NCBI GenBank assembly: GCA_021780225.1
Contig: JAJXZF010000003.1
Span: 1 to 64,000 of the forward strand
Reading direction: 5' to 3'
DNA length: 64,000 bases
Origin: Deltaproteobacteria bacterium
GTDB taxonomy: Bacteria; Desulfobacterota; Binatia; Binatales; Binataceae
Position numbers and translations under genes: made by a program. Positions 28,310-37,468 of this stretch are shown piece after piece. A model generated the notes under the pieces. It made no database searches. It worked only from the letters and a program-made list of their open reading frames with translations, and was not told the origin of the DNA. Within the stretch, counting starts at the first letter, position 1. Each line of letters begins with the position of its first letter.

Positions 28310-29521
28310 TCAGTCCACCGCCATTGTGAGCGAACTCAGGCCGCGGAGGAAATACGAGCCTTTGTAAGCTAGCGGCGCGTCGGGGGTGGCCAATCGCAGG
28401 CGCGGGAAGGTTTGCAGCGCCGTGCTGATTGCAATCGCGCCTTCCATCCGCGCCAGCGCCGCGCCGAGGCAATAGTGGATGCCGTCGCCGAACGCCAGAT
28501 GCTCGTTCGGATCGCGCGTGATGTCGAACTGCTCCGGATTCCCGAACTTTTCCGGGTCCCGATTCGCCGCCGCGACGATAATAAAAGTTGGCGTGTTGAC
28601 CTTGATTTCGACGCCATCGACAACCAGGTCGTGCTTGGGATAGCGCGCCGCCGACTGAACTGGACAATCGTAGCGCAGCATCTCCTCGATCGCTCGCGGC
28701 GTCAATTCCGGATGCGCCCGGAGCAGGGCGAGTTGTTCGGGATTGCGCCCGAGCGCGAGCATCCCGTTGCCGATTAGATTGGTCGTGGTTTCGTTGCCGG
28801 CCATCAACAGCAAAACCACGAATGCGATCAGTTCATCTTCGGTCAGCGCGTCGGCGTCGTCGCGCGCCGAGACCAGCGCGCTGACGAGGTCGTCGCCCGG
28901 CTCGCGCCGCCGTCGCTCGATCTCCTCGATAAAAAACGCCCACAACGCGCCGAACGACTCTTTCACCTGGTCGGGCAGCGGCACGCCCGGCGGAATCATG
29001 TCGGATTCGACGACCACGTCGGACCAGTGTTTGAAGTTCTCGTAATCGCGCGCCTTGATGCCGAGCATCTCCGAGATAACCATCACGGGCAGCGGATTCG
29101 CGAGGTCGGCCATCACCTCGAATTCGTCCTTTGCCTTCGCTTTGGCCATCAATGACGACGCGATTTCCCGTATCCGCGGCTCAAGATCGCGGATTCGTCG
29201 CGGCGTGAAGGCTTTGCTGACCAGCTTCCGCAGCCGGGTATGGACTGGGGGATCGGAAAAGACCACGCGCGGCGCCGTGCCGAACACCGCCAGCCGTTGT
29301 TCGAGGAACGGCGACCATGGCGGCACGCTCGAGAAGTTCTCGTAATCGCGCAGAATCGCCGCGCAATCCGCGTGGCGCGCCACCAGCGCCATCGGAATGA
29401 ACAAATTCATCAGATGGGGCGGGCGGCGATAAAGCGGCGCGTAGTATGGATACGGATTCGCGCGATACGCCTCGTCCCATGGATTGAAATAGATCGTTTC
29501 GTTGTCGATCGCCGCCGCCAT
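28310..29521 (-). CDS. cytochrome P450 (second of a tandem pair)
   Basis: 403 aa soluble bacterial P450. I-helix oxygen-activation motif MAGNETTTN (about residues 238-246), K-helix E-x-x-R in EEMLRY, and the haem loop [17 protein letters not shown] with the Cys thiolate. N-terminal [16 protein letters not shown] resembles the neighbouring P450 (29537), and long identical stretches ([21 protein letters not shown]) show that the two are paralogues. Monooxygenase of an unknown hydrophobic substrate. Ferredoxin and reductase genes are not nearby. Confidence 0.93.
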   Translation of the reverse strand: MAAAIDNETIYFNPWDEAYRANPYPYYAPLYRRPPHLMNLFIPMALVARHADCAAILRDYENFSSVPPWSPFLEQRLAVFGTAPRVVFSDPPVHTRLRKLVSKAFTPRRIRDLEPRIREIASSLMAKAKAKDEFEVMADLANPLPVMVISEMLGIKARDYENFKHWSDVVVESDMIPPGVPLPDQVKESFGALWAFFIEEIERRRREPGDDLVSALVSARDDADALTEDELIAFVVLLLMAGNETTTNLIGNGMLALGRNPEQLALLRAHPELTPRAIEEMLRYDCPVQSAARYPKHDLVVDGVEIKVNTPTFIIVAAANRDPEKFGNPEQFDITRDPNEHLAFGDGIHYCLGAALARMEGAIAISTALQTFPRLRLATPDAPLAYKGSYFLRGLSSLTMAVD

Positions 29522-29536
29522 CGTTTTTCCCTCGTC

Positions 29537-30736
29537 TTAATTTATCGCCAGCTTGAGCGCGCTCAGGCCGCGCAGAAAATACGATCCCTTGTACTGTAAC
29601 GGCGCGTCCGGCTCGGCCAGCCGCAGCCGTGGAAAACGCTCAAGCGCCGCGCCGAACGCGATCGTGGCCTCCAGCCGCGCGAGCGCCGCGCCGAGGCAGA
29701 AATGAATCCCGTCGCCGAAGGCGAGATGGCCGATCGGCGCGCGCGTGAGGTCGAATTTATCCGGATTCGCGTAACGCGCGGGGTCGCGATTCGCCGCCGC
29801 CAGGATTACGAAAATCGTCGTGTTCGCCTCGATCCTCGCGCCGCCAATTTCAACCGGCTCGGCGTTGTAGCGCACCGTGGATTGCACCGGCCCGTCGTAA
29901 CGCAACATCTCTTCGACGGCCTGCGCCGTCAAATCCGGCCGCGCCCGCAACCGGTCGATCTGCTCGGGGTTGCGCCCGAGCGCCAGCGTTCCGTTGCCAA
30001 TCAGGTTGGTCGTCGTTTCATTGCCGGCCAGCAGCAGGAGCAGCACGAAGGCGAGCAATTCGCCAGCGCTCAGGGCGTCGTCTTCGTCATGCGCGGCGAC
30101 CAGCGCGCTGATCAGGTCGGAACCGGGCTCGCGCCGCCGTATCTCGATCGCCTGCGCGAAGTAACCTCTCAATTCCTGCGCCGCCTGCTTGATCTCGTCG
30201 GGCAGCGGCATCCCGGGCGGCACGTTGTCGCTCTCGATAATCTTGTCGGACCAGCGCTTGAACCGCTCGTAATCGCCGGGCGGAACGCCGAGCATCTCCG
30301 CGATCACCATCACGGGGAGCGGAGTCGCCAGGTCGGCGACGATTTCGAGCGCGCCGCGGGATGCGGCCCGATCGAGCAGCGTGGCCGCGATTTCGCGAAT
30401 CCGCGGTTCGAGGTCCTTGATTCGCTTGGGCGTAAACGCGCGGCTCACCAGCTTGCGCAGCCGCGTATGCGTCGGCGGATCCGAGAACAGCATAGTAGCC
30501 GCGCCCGCGAACAGCGTCCGGTCCTGTTCCTCGAACGTCCGGTTCGCCTGGTCCGAGCTGGAAAACCGGCGATAGTCGCCGAGAATCGCCGCGGCGTCGG
30601 CGTAATTCGCCACCAGCGCCATCGGAATGAACAGGTTCAGCAGATGCGGCGGACGGCCATAGAGCGGCCGGTAGTGCGGATAGGGATTGTCACGGAACGC
30701 GGGATCCCACGGATTGAAATAGATCTGTTCGTCCAT
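29537..30736 (-). CDS. cytochrome P450 (first of a tandem pair)
   Basis: 399 aa. I-helix [25 protein letters not shown] (E-x-x-R), haem-binding [17 protein letters not shown]. Start MDEQIYFNPWD at 30736: the ATG overlaps the TetR gene stop as TGATG, so the regulator and enzyme are translationally coupled. The paralogue follows 15 nt downstream. The same frame stays open far upstream but that part is the shadow of the TetR gene. Confidence 0.93.
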   Translation of the reverse strand: MDEQIYFNPWDPAFRDNPYPHYRPLYGRPPHLLNLFIPMALVANYADAAAILGDYRRFSSSDQANRTFEEQDRTLFAGAATMLFSDPPTHTRLRKLVSRAFTPKRIKDLEPRIREIAATLLDRAASRGALEIVADLATPLPVMVIAEMLGVPPGDYERFKRWSDKIIESDNVPPGMPLPDEIKQAAQELRGYFAQAIEIRRREPGSDLISALVAAHDEDDALSAGELLAFVLLLLLAGNETTTNLIGNGTLALGRNPEQIDRLRARPDLTAQAVEEMLRYDGPVQSTVRYNAEPVEIGGARIEANTTIFVILAAANRDPARYANPDKFDLTRAPIGHLAFGDGIHFCLGAALARLEATIAFGAALERFPRLRLAEPDAPLQYKGSYFLRGLSALKLAIN

Positions 30737-31386
30737 CAGCGGCCGGCCTCGTTCGGCGAATCGAAAATCGGGCCGACGGATCGGTCCACGATGTAATTCG
30801 CAAGATTTTTGAGAAACCCGATCGCGGCCTCGAATTCGGCGCGATCGGCGCCTTCGGCGTCGCGCAGCGAATGCTCGATCGCGAGCGATTCGAGCAGGCC
30901 GAATACCACAAATTCGATCGCGCCCGCCGCGCCGCGCGCATCCTCGCTGACGCCGAAAATTGCGGCCAGAATCCGCCGGACGCCCTCGGCGAAACGCCGG
31001 CTGGCGGCGCGCACGGCATCGCGCAGGGCGGCGTCGGTCCGCGACGCGACCACCAGCTCCAGCCAGGCGTAGAACGCCGGGCCGCGGAACGCAGGCCAGA
31101 GCAGGTCGATCAGGGCGTTGATGCGCGCTTCGCGGCTCGCTGGAAGCTCGACCGCGGCGTTGCGGAACTGCTCGAGCCGGAGCGTGAACACATGCTCCAG
31201 CGCGCTCGCGACGAGGTCCTGCTTGCGCGGGTAGTGATGCAACTGGGCGCCGCGCGACACGCCCGCGCGCCGCGCGATTTCGATCGTCGTCGTGCCCGCG
31301 TAGCCGAACTCGTGCAGGCACTCGAGCGTCGCGTCCAACAGTTTGCGCCGGGTTTCGGCGCTGCGTTCTTCCTGTAATCCAGGCAT
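30736..31386 (-). CDS. TetR family transcriptional regulator
   Basis: 216 aa. The N-terminal helix-turn-helix domain runs over residues ~10-57 (TRRKLLDATLECLHEFGY, TTTIEIARRAGVSRGAQLHHYPRKQDL). The all-helical ligand-binding domain follows. Start at 31386 (MPGLQEERSAE) gives the usual short arm before the HTH. First gene of TetR-P450-P450-MFS-DUF192. An inverted repeat between promoter elements at 31486-31518 is the likely autoregulatory operator; the inducer is probably a substrate of the P450s. Confidence 0.9.
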   Translation of the reverse strand: MPGLQEERSAETRRKLLDATLECLHEFGYAGTTTIEIARRAGVSRGAQLHHYPRKQDLVASALEHVFTLRLEQFRNAAVELPASREARINALIDLLWPAFRGPAFYAWLELVVASRTDAALRDAVRAASRRFAEGVRRILAAIFGVSEDARGAAGAIEFVVFGLLESLAIEHSLRDAEGADRAEFEAAIGFLKNLANYIVDRSVGPIFDSPNEAGR

Positions 31387-31485
31387 CGTCGTTTTTTTTT
31401 CGATCCGGTCCGCGCGTGCCGGGATAGTCCGGCGGCAGCTTCCGGCGCGAGCGGGCACACGCGCATCCGCTCAAACAATCAAACC

Positions 31486-31518
31486 GGACTGTTACAATCA
31501 GTCCTGACTGTTTGTCAA
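31486..31518 (-). promoter_or_regulatory. TetR-P450 operon promoter with operator between -35 and -10
   Basis: On the minus strand TTGACA (31513-31518, perfect -35), a 16-nt spacer and TGTAAC (31491-31496). The inverted repeat GGACTG-TTACAAT-CAGTCC (31486-31504) covers the -10 and part of the spacer, as expected for TetR-type repression. A further half-site (GACTG, 31506-31510) lies beside the -35. The regulator start is about 100 nt downstream. Confidence 0.6.
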
Positions 31519-31592
31519 CCGGGGAAATTAGTCCACGACGAATTTTTAAACAATTTCAACCACTTACGAAGTATTTCCGAGATCCATACCGG

Positions 31593-31799
31593 CTAGTGTG
31601 GTGTCCCGCAAATAACTTCCATCTGATGCCTGATCAGCTCGGCGCGCAGGTCGCCCAGCGCGGGGCGACCTGGGATGGATTGCCGGGTCTGGGCCCGGCA
31701 ATGACGATAGAGGTTGTCATGCCCGGACTTGATCCGGGCATCTACGCGCAGCGCAAGGTAGACGCGGAGCGCAAACTTATTCAGGGGACGCCACACTAA
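31593..31799. repeat. MITE-like dispersed repeat, copy 3
   Basis: 207 bp. Left end CTAGTGTGGTGTCCCGCAAA, the two internal palindromes in the same order as copy 2, right end GGGGACGCCACACTAA. The terminal inverted repeats are clear. Placed in the gap upstream of the TetR operon. Confidence 0.9.
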
Positions 31800-31842
31800 T
31801 GTCGTGTTTCACAAGTTGCGGTAACACACATCCAGTACCGTT

Positions 31843-31963
31843 GTGTCATTCTGAGCGGAGGCTGCCGGAGCGAAGAATACCGAAAAGACTTGCGGTTTTC
31901 GGCAAACCCCGGGATTCCCTGCGAGGGACTCAGAACGGTCTTTCGCTGCGCTCAGAATGACAA
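31843..31963. repeat. inverted pair of second-family palindromic repeats
   Basis: GTGTCATTCTGAGCGGAGG...GAGCGAAGAAT (31843-31877) faces CTTTCGCTGCGCTCAGAATGAC (31941-31962), so the outer ends are inverted copies of each other around a region containing ATACCGAAAAG...CTTGCGGTTTTCGG. It lies 40 nt past the end of the crotonase gene (which ends at 32006 on the minus strand) and may form a large hairpin there. Confidence 0.6.
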
Positions 31964-32005
31964 TGCGGGCGCTGCCGCTGATGCGGATATTTTTGAGAAA
32001 CGACG

Positions 32006-32800
32006 CTAACGGCCCTGAAAGCGCGGCGGACGCTTCTCCATGAAGGCCTTGACGCCCTCGCGATAATCCTCGCTGTTGAAGCATCGCGCGACCATCTCGG
32101 CGACTGCGGCGGTGTCGCGTTCGGTTCCGTCGCGCAGACCCTCGCGGATCGTCATTTTGGCGGCGGCCATGGTCAGCGGCGCATTCATCGCCATCCGGCC
32201 CGCGTAATCGCGCACGACGGCCTCCAACTCGTCCTTATCGACCAGCTTGTTGAGGAGGCCCATCGCATAGCCTTCTTCCGAGTCGAAAATCCGCGCCGAC
32301 ATCAGGATATCGCGGGCGTTGGCCGGCCCCGCGACCTGCGTCAGCGACATCACGCCGTCGAGCGGATAGGCGAGGCCGAGCCGCGCCGCCGGGATTCCCA
32401 TCCGCGTGCCGCGCGCAGCGATTCTGACGTCGCACGAGAGCGCGACCTGCAGGCCGCCGCCGATACAGATTCCGGCGATCATCGCGACCACCGGCTTCGG
32501 CGAATGGGTCAGCGCGCTGGTCGCATTCGAGGGCGCCGAGCGATAGGCGCGGGCCTGCTCGGCGTTCGCGCGATGGCCCGGGAATTCGGAAATGTCCGCG
32601 CCGGAAATAAACGAATCGAGCGTGGAACCGCGCATCACGATTACCCGCACGTCAGGGTCGGCGTTAAGCTCCTCGACCGCGCTGACGATGCCCTTCCAAG
32701 CCTCGAAGTTGAGCGCGTTTTTGACCTGCGGGCGGTTGATGACGATCCATCCGAGGTGGGCTTCATGATGGACCAGGACGGGTTTTTCGGCGGTGCTCAT
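32006..32800 (-). CDS. enoyl-CoA hydratase/isomerase family protein
   Basis: 264 aa crotonase. WIVINRPQVKNALNF at the N-terminus, the oxyanion-hole segment STLDSFISGADISEF (residues ~55-69), and AMIAGICIGGGLQVALSCDVRIAA with the second backbone NH site. The canonical catalytic Glu positions are not both obvious (GIPAARLGLAYPLDG lacks a clear Glu), so hydratase activity is not assured. The C-terminus KAFMEKRPPRFQGR is typical. Start at 32800 (MSTAEKPV). Confidence 0.85.
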   Translation of the reverse strand: MSTAEKPVLVHHEAHLGWIVINRPQVKNALNFEAWKGIVSAVEELNADPDVRVIVMRGSTLDSFISGADISEFPGHRANAEQARAYRSAPSNATSALTHSPKPVVAMIAGICIGGGLQVALSCDVRIAARGTRMGIPAARLGLAYPLDGVMSLTQVAGPANARDILMSARIFDSEEGYAMGLLNKLVDKDELEAVVRDYAGRMAMNAPLTMAAAKMTIREGLRDGTERDTAAVAEMVARCFNSEDYREGVKAFMEKRPPRFQGR

Positions 32801-32993
32801 CGGCGCGATCCTCGCTGGCGCTGGCGCGTGCTTCGATGATTCTTTGAGCACATTTCGCGGTCGGGTGAAAAGCGACGCGGAGAATCTATCGTCGGATTAA
32901 ACGCCGATGCGATTGTAATTTTCAGCAGGGATCAACCAAGATGGCGGGGCGCGGGGAGCGCGCAGTCAAGATTTCAAAGGAGCGGGCGCATCA

Positions 32994-33779
32994 ATGGACC
33001 TTAAACTGGCGGGGAAAACCGCGATCGTATTTGGCGGCAGCAAGGGACTCGGACGCGGCGTCGCCGACGCGCTCGCCGGCGAAGGAGTCGCGGTCGCGAT
33101 CGCGGCGCGCGGCCAAGAGGGAATCGATCAGGCGGTCGCCGAAATCAACGGACGGGGCGGGCGCGCGATCGGCGTCGCCGCCGACATGTCCGACTGGCCG
33201 AGTGTCGAGCACGCGGTCGCGCACGCGCGCAAGGAACTCGGGCCGATCGACATCCTCCTCAACAACACCGGCGGACCGCCGCCATCGCGCGCGATCGGCG
33301 TCGCGCCCGAAGTTTGGGAGCAGCAGTTCCGTGCGATGGTGCTGCATACGTTTCGCGTGACCGAACTGGTGCTGCCCGACATGCGCTCGCGCAAATGGGG
33401 ACGCATCATCAACGTCGCCTCGGAATCGGTGGTGCAGCCGATTCCGATTATCGCGGTGTCGAACACTCTGCGCGGCGCCGTGGTCGGATGGGCCAAGACG
33501 CTGGCGGGCGAGGTCGCGGCGGAGGGCGTCACGGTCAATACGCTGCTGCCGGGCGCGTTCAAGACCGACCGTGTGATGCAGGTGCAGCGGAGCATGGCGG
33601 CGCGCCAACAGATCTCGGCCGACGAATTCGCCGAGCGCGCGGCCAAACAGATTCCGGTGGGCCGGATGGGCGACCCCGCCGAGTTCGGCGCGCTGGCGGC
33701 GTTTATCGCGAGTCCGCTGGCGGGCTATATCACCGGCTCGCTGATTCGGATCGAAGGCGGCATCATCAGATCGGTCTGA
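32994..33779 (+). CDS. SDR family protein, atypical (BKR-like) active site
   Basis: 261 aa Rossmann-fold protein. The nucleotide motif is FGGSKGLGRGVA, followed by LLNNTGGPP (N-N-x-G) and IINVASES (catalytic Ser region). Where classical SDRs have Y-x-x-x-K this protein reads SNTLR, so the Tyr and Lys are replaced by Ser and Arg; the flank VVGWAKTLAGEVAAEGVTVNTLLPG aligns well with classical members. This pattern is known from a BKR-like SDR subgroup with uncertain activity. RBS AAGGAG lies upstream of the ATG at 32994. Confidence 0.85.
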   Translation: MDLKLAGKTAIVFGGSKGLGRGVADALAGEGVAVAIAARGQEGIDQAVAEINGRGGRAIGVAADMSDWPSVEHAVAHARKELGPIDILLNNTGGPPPSRAIGVAPEVWEQQFRAMVLHTFRVTELVLPDMRSRKWGRIINVASESVVQPIPIIAVSNTLRGAVVGWAKTLAGEVAAEGVTVNTLLPGAFKTDRVMQVQRSMAARQQISADEFAERAAKQIPVGRMGDPAEFGALAAFIASPLAGYITGSLIRIEGGIIRSV

Positions 33780-33805
33780 CCGCGCCGCACCGATCAGAAA
33801 GATAG

Positions 33806-33832
33806 GGATTCTTCGCTGCGCTCAGAATGACA
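33806..33832. repeat. second-family repeat unit
   Basis: GGGATTCTTCGCTGCGCTCAGAATGAC unit between the SDR stop and MITE copy 4. It matches half of the palindrome pair at 31843-31963. Confidence 0.5.
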
Positions 33833-33841
33833 AAAACAGGC

Positions 33842-34048
33842 TTGTGTGGCGTCCCTTAAATAAGTTTGCGCTCTGCGTCTATCTTGCGCTCGGCGTGGAT
33901 GCCCGGATCAAGTCCGGGCATGACCAACTCAGTTCGTCATTGCCGGGCCCAGACCCGGCAATCCATCCCTGGTCGCCCCCGCGGTGAGCGGCCTGCGCGC
34001 CGAGCTGATCAGGCGTCAGGTGGAAGTTATTTGCGGGACGCCGCACTT
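33842..34048. repeat. MITE-like dispersed repeat, copy 4
   Basis: About 207 bp. Left end TTGTGTGGCGTCCCTTAAAT, internal palindromes ATGCCCGGATCAAGTCCGGGC and TTGCCGGGCCCAGACCCGGCA, right end GTTATTTGCGGGACGCCGCAC. Same orientation as copies 1 and 6. The remaining ~250 bp up to the SnoaL gene hold a degraded second-family repeat near 34117 and otherwise nothing I can support. Confidence 0.88.
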
Positions 34049-34301
34049 GGTGGCGCTTGAAGTATTTCGGCCGGCGAACGCTATAAGAACGTTCGTACCG
34101 GAAAAATTCACAAGCTCTGAGCGGAGGTTGCCGCAGCGAAAGCTTGCCTTGAGTCCGACGAAGCGAATCCCGAAAATCTCCGGCTGCGCCTCGGAATAAA
34201 ACCCGGCGGATTTTGCCGGATGAAGCGGCGATTCTGGCGAGCACGCGCGCCCGGCTTCAGGCTCTTTGATTTCGTGGACGTTGGGCTTGCGTAGAGCCTG
34301 C

Positions 34302-34700
34302 TCAGTCCTCGAACAGGGGGGCTTTGGCCTTGGCGTAAGTGAGTTTCTGAACGAGCTTGCCGTCGGGCCGGAAATGCAGCAGGTCGAGTCCGCGCCACGA
34401 AGTCGGATGGCCCTTCACGTCGAGCGTGCATCGCCAGCTCGCCATCACCTTGCCGGTCGCCGCATCGAAAAAAAGGTCGTCGTCGAGGAATTGCATCCGC
34501 CCGAACGCGCCCGTGAATTGCGGCGTGAAGGCGGCGCGAATCGCGTCGCGTCCGCGACTGCGGCGGCCGTTGAATTCGTCGTAGATCGCGTCGGCGGCGA
34601 AAAATTCCATCACGGCGTCGAGATCGACGCGATTGAACGCATCGACGAACCGCCGCGTCAGATCCGACAGTTGCTCGCGAGTCATAGAGAGATCGTTCAT
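34302..34700 (-). CDS. SnoaL-like / NTF2-fold protein
   Basis: 132 aa of the small cone-shaped alpha+beta fold. LTRRFVDAFNRVDLDAVMEFFAADAIYDEFNGRRSRGRDAIRAAF is the characteristic N-terminal helix-plus-strand segment, followed by the strands FLDDDLFFDAATGKVMASWRC and GLDLLHFRPDGKLVQKLTYA. Such proteins are often isomerases, hydrolases or ligand binders for polycyclic substrates. It lies 21 nt downstream of an LLM oxidoreductase gene on the same strand, so probably acts in the same pathway. Confidence 0.82.
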   Translation of the reverse strand: MNDLSMTREQLSDLTRRFVDAFNRVDLDAVMEFFAADAIYDEFNGRRSRGRDAIRAAFTPQFTGAFGRMQFLDDDLFFDAATGKVMASWRCTLDVKGHPTSWRGLDLLHFRPDGKLVQKLTYAKAKAPLFED

Positions 34701-34721
34701 CGCCCGCGTTCCTTTCGACGG

Positions 34722-35579
34722 TCAGATTTTCGCGATGATGTCGTTCGCGATTCGTTCGAGGCCGGCGCGCAATTTGGCCGGATCGCTCGCCGGTGGCCCG
34801 AACACGACGCGCTGTACGCCAGCGTCTTCGGCGGCGCGCACCGCGTCGCGCTTCGCCGCGCCCATCGCGGTGAACTCGATCGCGTCGGGATTGCGGCCGG
34901 CGCGCTTCGCTTCGTCTCGGACGGTCGCGAAAATCGCCTTCAGCTTCGCGGGATCGACGATAGTGGGAAAGAAGCCGTCGCCGAAGCGTCCCGCCCGTCG
35001 CGCGGCCGCAGGCGAATGGCCGCCGATATGAATCGGCACGCCGCCCGGCTGGACCGGCTTGGGCAGGCTTTTGACGTCATGAAAATGAAAATGTTTGCCG
35101 TGGAAGCTCGCCGGATTGCTGCTCCATACCGCGCGCATCGCCTGGATCGATTCGTCGGTGATCGCGCCGCGCCGATGGAAATCGGCGCCGACCGCCTCGA
35201 ACTCTTCCTTCATCCATCCGCTGCCGATTCCGAGCAGCATCCGGCCGTGTGACAGCAGATCGATCGTCGCGAGCTGCTTGGCGAGGTAGAGCGGATGGCG
35301 CTGCGGCAAAATCACGATGCCGGTGGCGAGCTTGATGCGGCTGGTGAGGGCGGCGGCGTAGCCGAGCGGAATCAGCGGGTCGGGAATCGCGACGTCGTCT
35401 CCGCCCGGCATCTGGCCGTCCTTCGAGCCGGGGTAGGGCGTATGCGGCTGCGGAACGACGACATGCTCGACCGTCCAGATTGATTCGAAGCCGAGCGCTT
35501 CGGCCTCGCGGGCGAGTTGTCCGAACAGCTCCGGACGGCTGAAGGGACCGGAATTGGCGAAGATGATTCCCGCTTTCAT
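34722..35579 (-). CDS. LLM class (F420-dependent type) oxidoreductase
   Basis: 285 aa TIM-barrel of the luciferase-like monooxygenase superfamily. N-terminus MKAGIIFANSGPFSRPEL, IWTVEHVVVP, RIKLATGIVILPQRHPLYLAKQLATID, MLLGIGSGWMKEEFEAVG and VPIHIGGHSPAAARRAGRFGDGF match the TIGR03619-type F420-dependent group. A close paralogue is encoded 34 nt upstream (35614), and a SnoaL-like gene lies downstream. Whether F420 or FMN is used cannot be proven from sequence. Substrate unknown. Confidence 0.85.
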   Translation of the reverse strand: MKAGIIFANSGPFSRPELFGQLAREAEALGFESIWTVEHVVVPQPHTPYPGSKDGQMPGGDDVAIPDPLIPLGYAAALTSRIKLATGIVILPQRHPLYLAKQLATIDLLSHGRMLLGIGSGWMKEEFEAVGADFHRRGAITDESIQAMRAVWSSNPASFHGKHFHFHDVKSLPKPVQPGGVPIHIGGHSPAAARRAGRFGDGFFPTIVDPAKLKAIFATVRDEAKRAGRNPDAIEFTAMGAAKRDAVRAAEDAGVQRVVFGPPASDPAKLRAGLERIANDIIAKI

Positions 35580-35613
35580 GATGCGACTCCGTTCGGATGC
35601 GCCGCCGCGCGCT

Positions 35614-36474
35614 TCAGAGCTTCGCGATGACGTCGTTGGCGAGTTTTTCGAGTCCGCGCGTCAGGCCTTCCTTGTCGAAGGCGGGCGGCGGAATTACCGC
35701 GCGCGAAATCCCCATGTCGCGATACGACTTGAGCGCATCAACGTCGGCGCGGCCCATGCACGAGAGTTCGATCGCGTCGGGATTGCGGCCGGCCTGCTTC
35801 GCCGAATCGCGCATGAGGCCGAACAACTCCTTTAGCCTGGCGTGATCGCCGATCGCGGGGAAGAAGCCGTCGCCGTAGCGGCCGGCGCGGCGCGCCGCGG
35901 CAGGCGAATGGCCGCCGACGTGAATCGGCACGCCGCCCTTCTGCACCGGCTTCGGAAAGCTCATCAACGGGCCGAAGTTGAAATGTTTGCCATGATAGCT
36001 CGAAGGATTGTCGTTCCATGCCGCGCGCAGCGCCTGGATCGCCTCGTCGGTGAGCGCGCCGCGCTTGTGGAAATCGAGGCCGAGCGCGTCGAATTCCTCC
36101 TTGAGCCATCCCGAGCCGATGCCGAGAATCATGCGGCCGTGCGACAGCACGTCGAGCGTGGCGACCTCCTTGGCGGTATAGAGCGGATGGCGCTGCGGGA
36201 GAATCAGGATGCCGGTGGCGAGCTTGACCTTCGAGGTGACCGCCGCGATAAAGCCGAGCGGAATCAGCGGATCGGGAATCGAAACGTCTTCGCCGCCGGG
36301 AATTTTGCCGCTCTTCGAATAAGGATAGGGCGACTGGTAGCCCTGCGGAATGACGACGTGCTCGACCGTCCAGAGCGATTCGACGCCGCACTTTTCCGCC
36401 GTGACCGCCAGATGGGCGAGCAGGTCGGGATTGCTGAACGGGCCGGAATTGACGAACAACAGGCCTATTTTCAT
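35614..36474 (-). CDS. LLM class (F420-dependent type) oxidoreductase, paralogue
   Basis: 286 aa. MKIGLLFVNSGPFSNPDL, LWTVEHVVIPQGYQSPYPYS, KVKLATGILILPQRHPLY, ILGIGSGWLKEEFDALGLDFHKRGALTDEAIQALR (pattern shared with its neighbour), and VPIHVGGHSPAAARRAGRYGDGFFP. The similarity along the whole length shows a tandem duplication with 34722-35579. First gene of a three-gene unit with it and the SnoaL-like gene. Confidence 0.85.
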   Translation of the reverse strand: MKIGLLFVNSGPFSNPDLLAHLAVTAEKCGVESLWTVEHVVIPQGYQSPYPYSKSGKIPGGEDVSIPDPLIPLGFIAAVTSKVKLATGILILPQRHPLYTAKEVATLDVLSHGRMILGIGSGWLKEEFDALGLDFHKRGALTDEAIQALRAAWNDNPSSYHGKHFNFGPLMSFPKPVQKGGVPIHVGGHSPAAARRAGRYGDGFFPAIGDHARLKELFGLMRDSAKQAGRNPDAIELSCMGRADVDALKSYRDMGISRAVIPPPAFDKEGLTRGLEKLANDVIAKL

Positions 36475-36592
36475 GCTACGGCGCTCCTCGGACGATACGA
36501 TTGATTGAGGGACTTTTAGCGCGGCCGGCGGGCCGAAGGGAAACGCTCGCGGACGGCTTTACGCGGCGGGCGCGGCGGGTTATTACGGAGCG

Positions 36593-37468
36593 ATGGAACT
36601 CGGCAAACACGGAGTATGGTTCTTTCTTGACGGAATGAAGGCGCCGGAGACGGCGGCGTTCGCGCGCAAGGTCGAGAAACTCGGCTACAGCGCGTTGTGG
36701 ATTCCGGAGGCGGTCGGGCGCGAACCGTTCGCGCACGCCGGCTACCTTGCGGCGCATACCGAACGCCTGATCTTCGCGACGGGCATCGCGAATATCTGGG
36801 CGCGCGATCCGATCACGATGTCGGCGGCGTCAAAGACCGTCGGCGAGTTGTCGAACGGACGCTTCCTGCTCGGCATCGGCGTGAGCCACAAGCCGCTGGT
36901 CGCGAACCTGCGCGGCCATTCGTATGACAAGCCGTACAGCTACATGAAGGAATATCTGCCGAAGATGAAATCGGCGCTGTATCGGGCGCCGGCGCCGAAA
37001 GAGGACGTGCCGATCGTAATCGCCGCGCTGCATCCAAAGATGCTGGCGCTGGCGGCCGCGGAGACCAACGGCACGCACACCTATTTCGTGCCGCCGGAGC
37101 ATACCGCGAAGGTGCGCGCGGCGATCGGCCCGAAGCCGTGGATTTGCGCCGCCCAGGCCGTCCTGCTCGAGACCGACGCGGCGAAAGCCCGCGCGGCCGC
37201 GCGCGCGTACATGAAGACCTACGTGCCGCGCCTGCCCAACTACACCAACAATCTTAAGAACCTGGGCTGGAAGGACGAGGAGTTCGCCAACGGCTGCAGC
37301 GACGCGCTGGTCGACGCGATCGTCGCGTGGGGCACGGAGACCAAAATCCGCGACCGCATCGACGCCCATCTGAAGGCCGGCGCCACCCACGTCTGCATCC
37401 TGCCGCTCAAGGTCGATAACGAGGCGCTGCCCGACGAGCGCACGATGGAAGCGCTCGCGCCGAAGTGA
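36593..37468 (+). CDS. LLM class F420-dependent oxidoreductase (TIGR03620-like)
   Basis: 291 aa. MELGKHGVWFFLDGMKAPETAAFARKVEKLGYSALW, ERLIFATGIANIWARDP, ELSNGRFLLGIGVSHKPLV and VPIVIAALHPKMLALAAAETNGTHTYFVPPEHT are typical of the F420 group often annotated TIGR03620. It diverges from the paralogous pair (start-to-start 118 nt). The next gene overlaps its stop by 4 nt (GTGA). Confidence 0.87.
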   Translation: MELGKHGVWFFLDGMKAPETAAFARKVEKLGYSALWIPEAVGREPFAHAGYLAAHTERLIFATGIANIWARDPITMSAASKTVGELSNGRFLLGIGVSHKPLVANLRGHSYDKPYSYMKEYLPKMKSALYRAPAPKEDVPIVIAALHPKMLALAAAETNGTHTYFVPPEHTAKVRAAIGPKPWICAAQAVLLETDAAKARAAARAYMKTYVPRLPNYTNNLKNLGWKDEEFANGCSDALVDAIVAWGTETKIRDRIDAHLKAGATHVCILPLKVDNEALPDERTMEALAPK

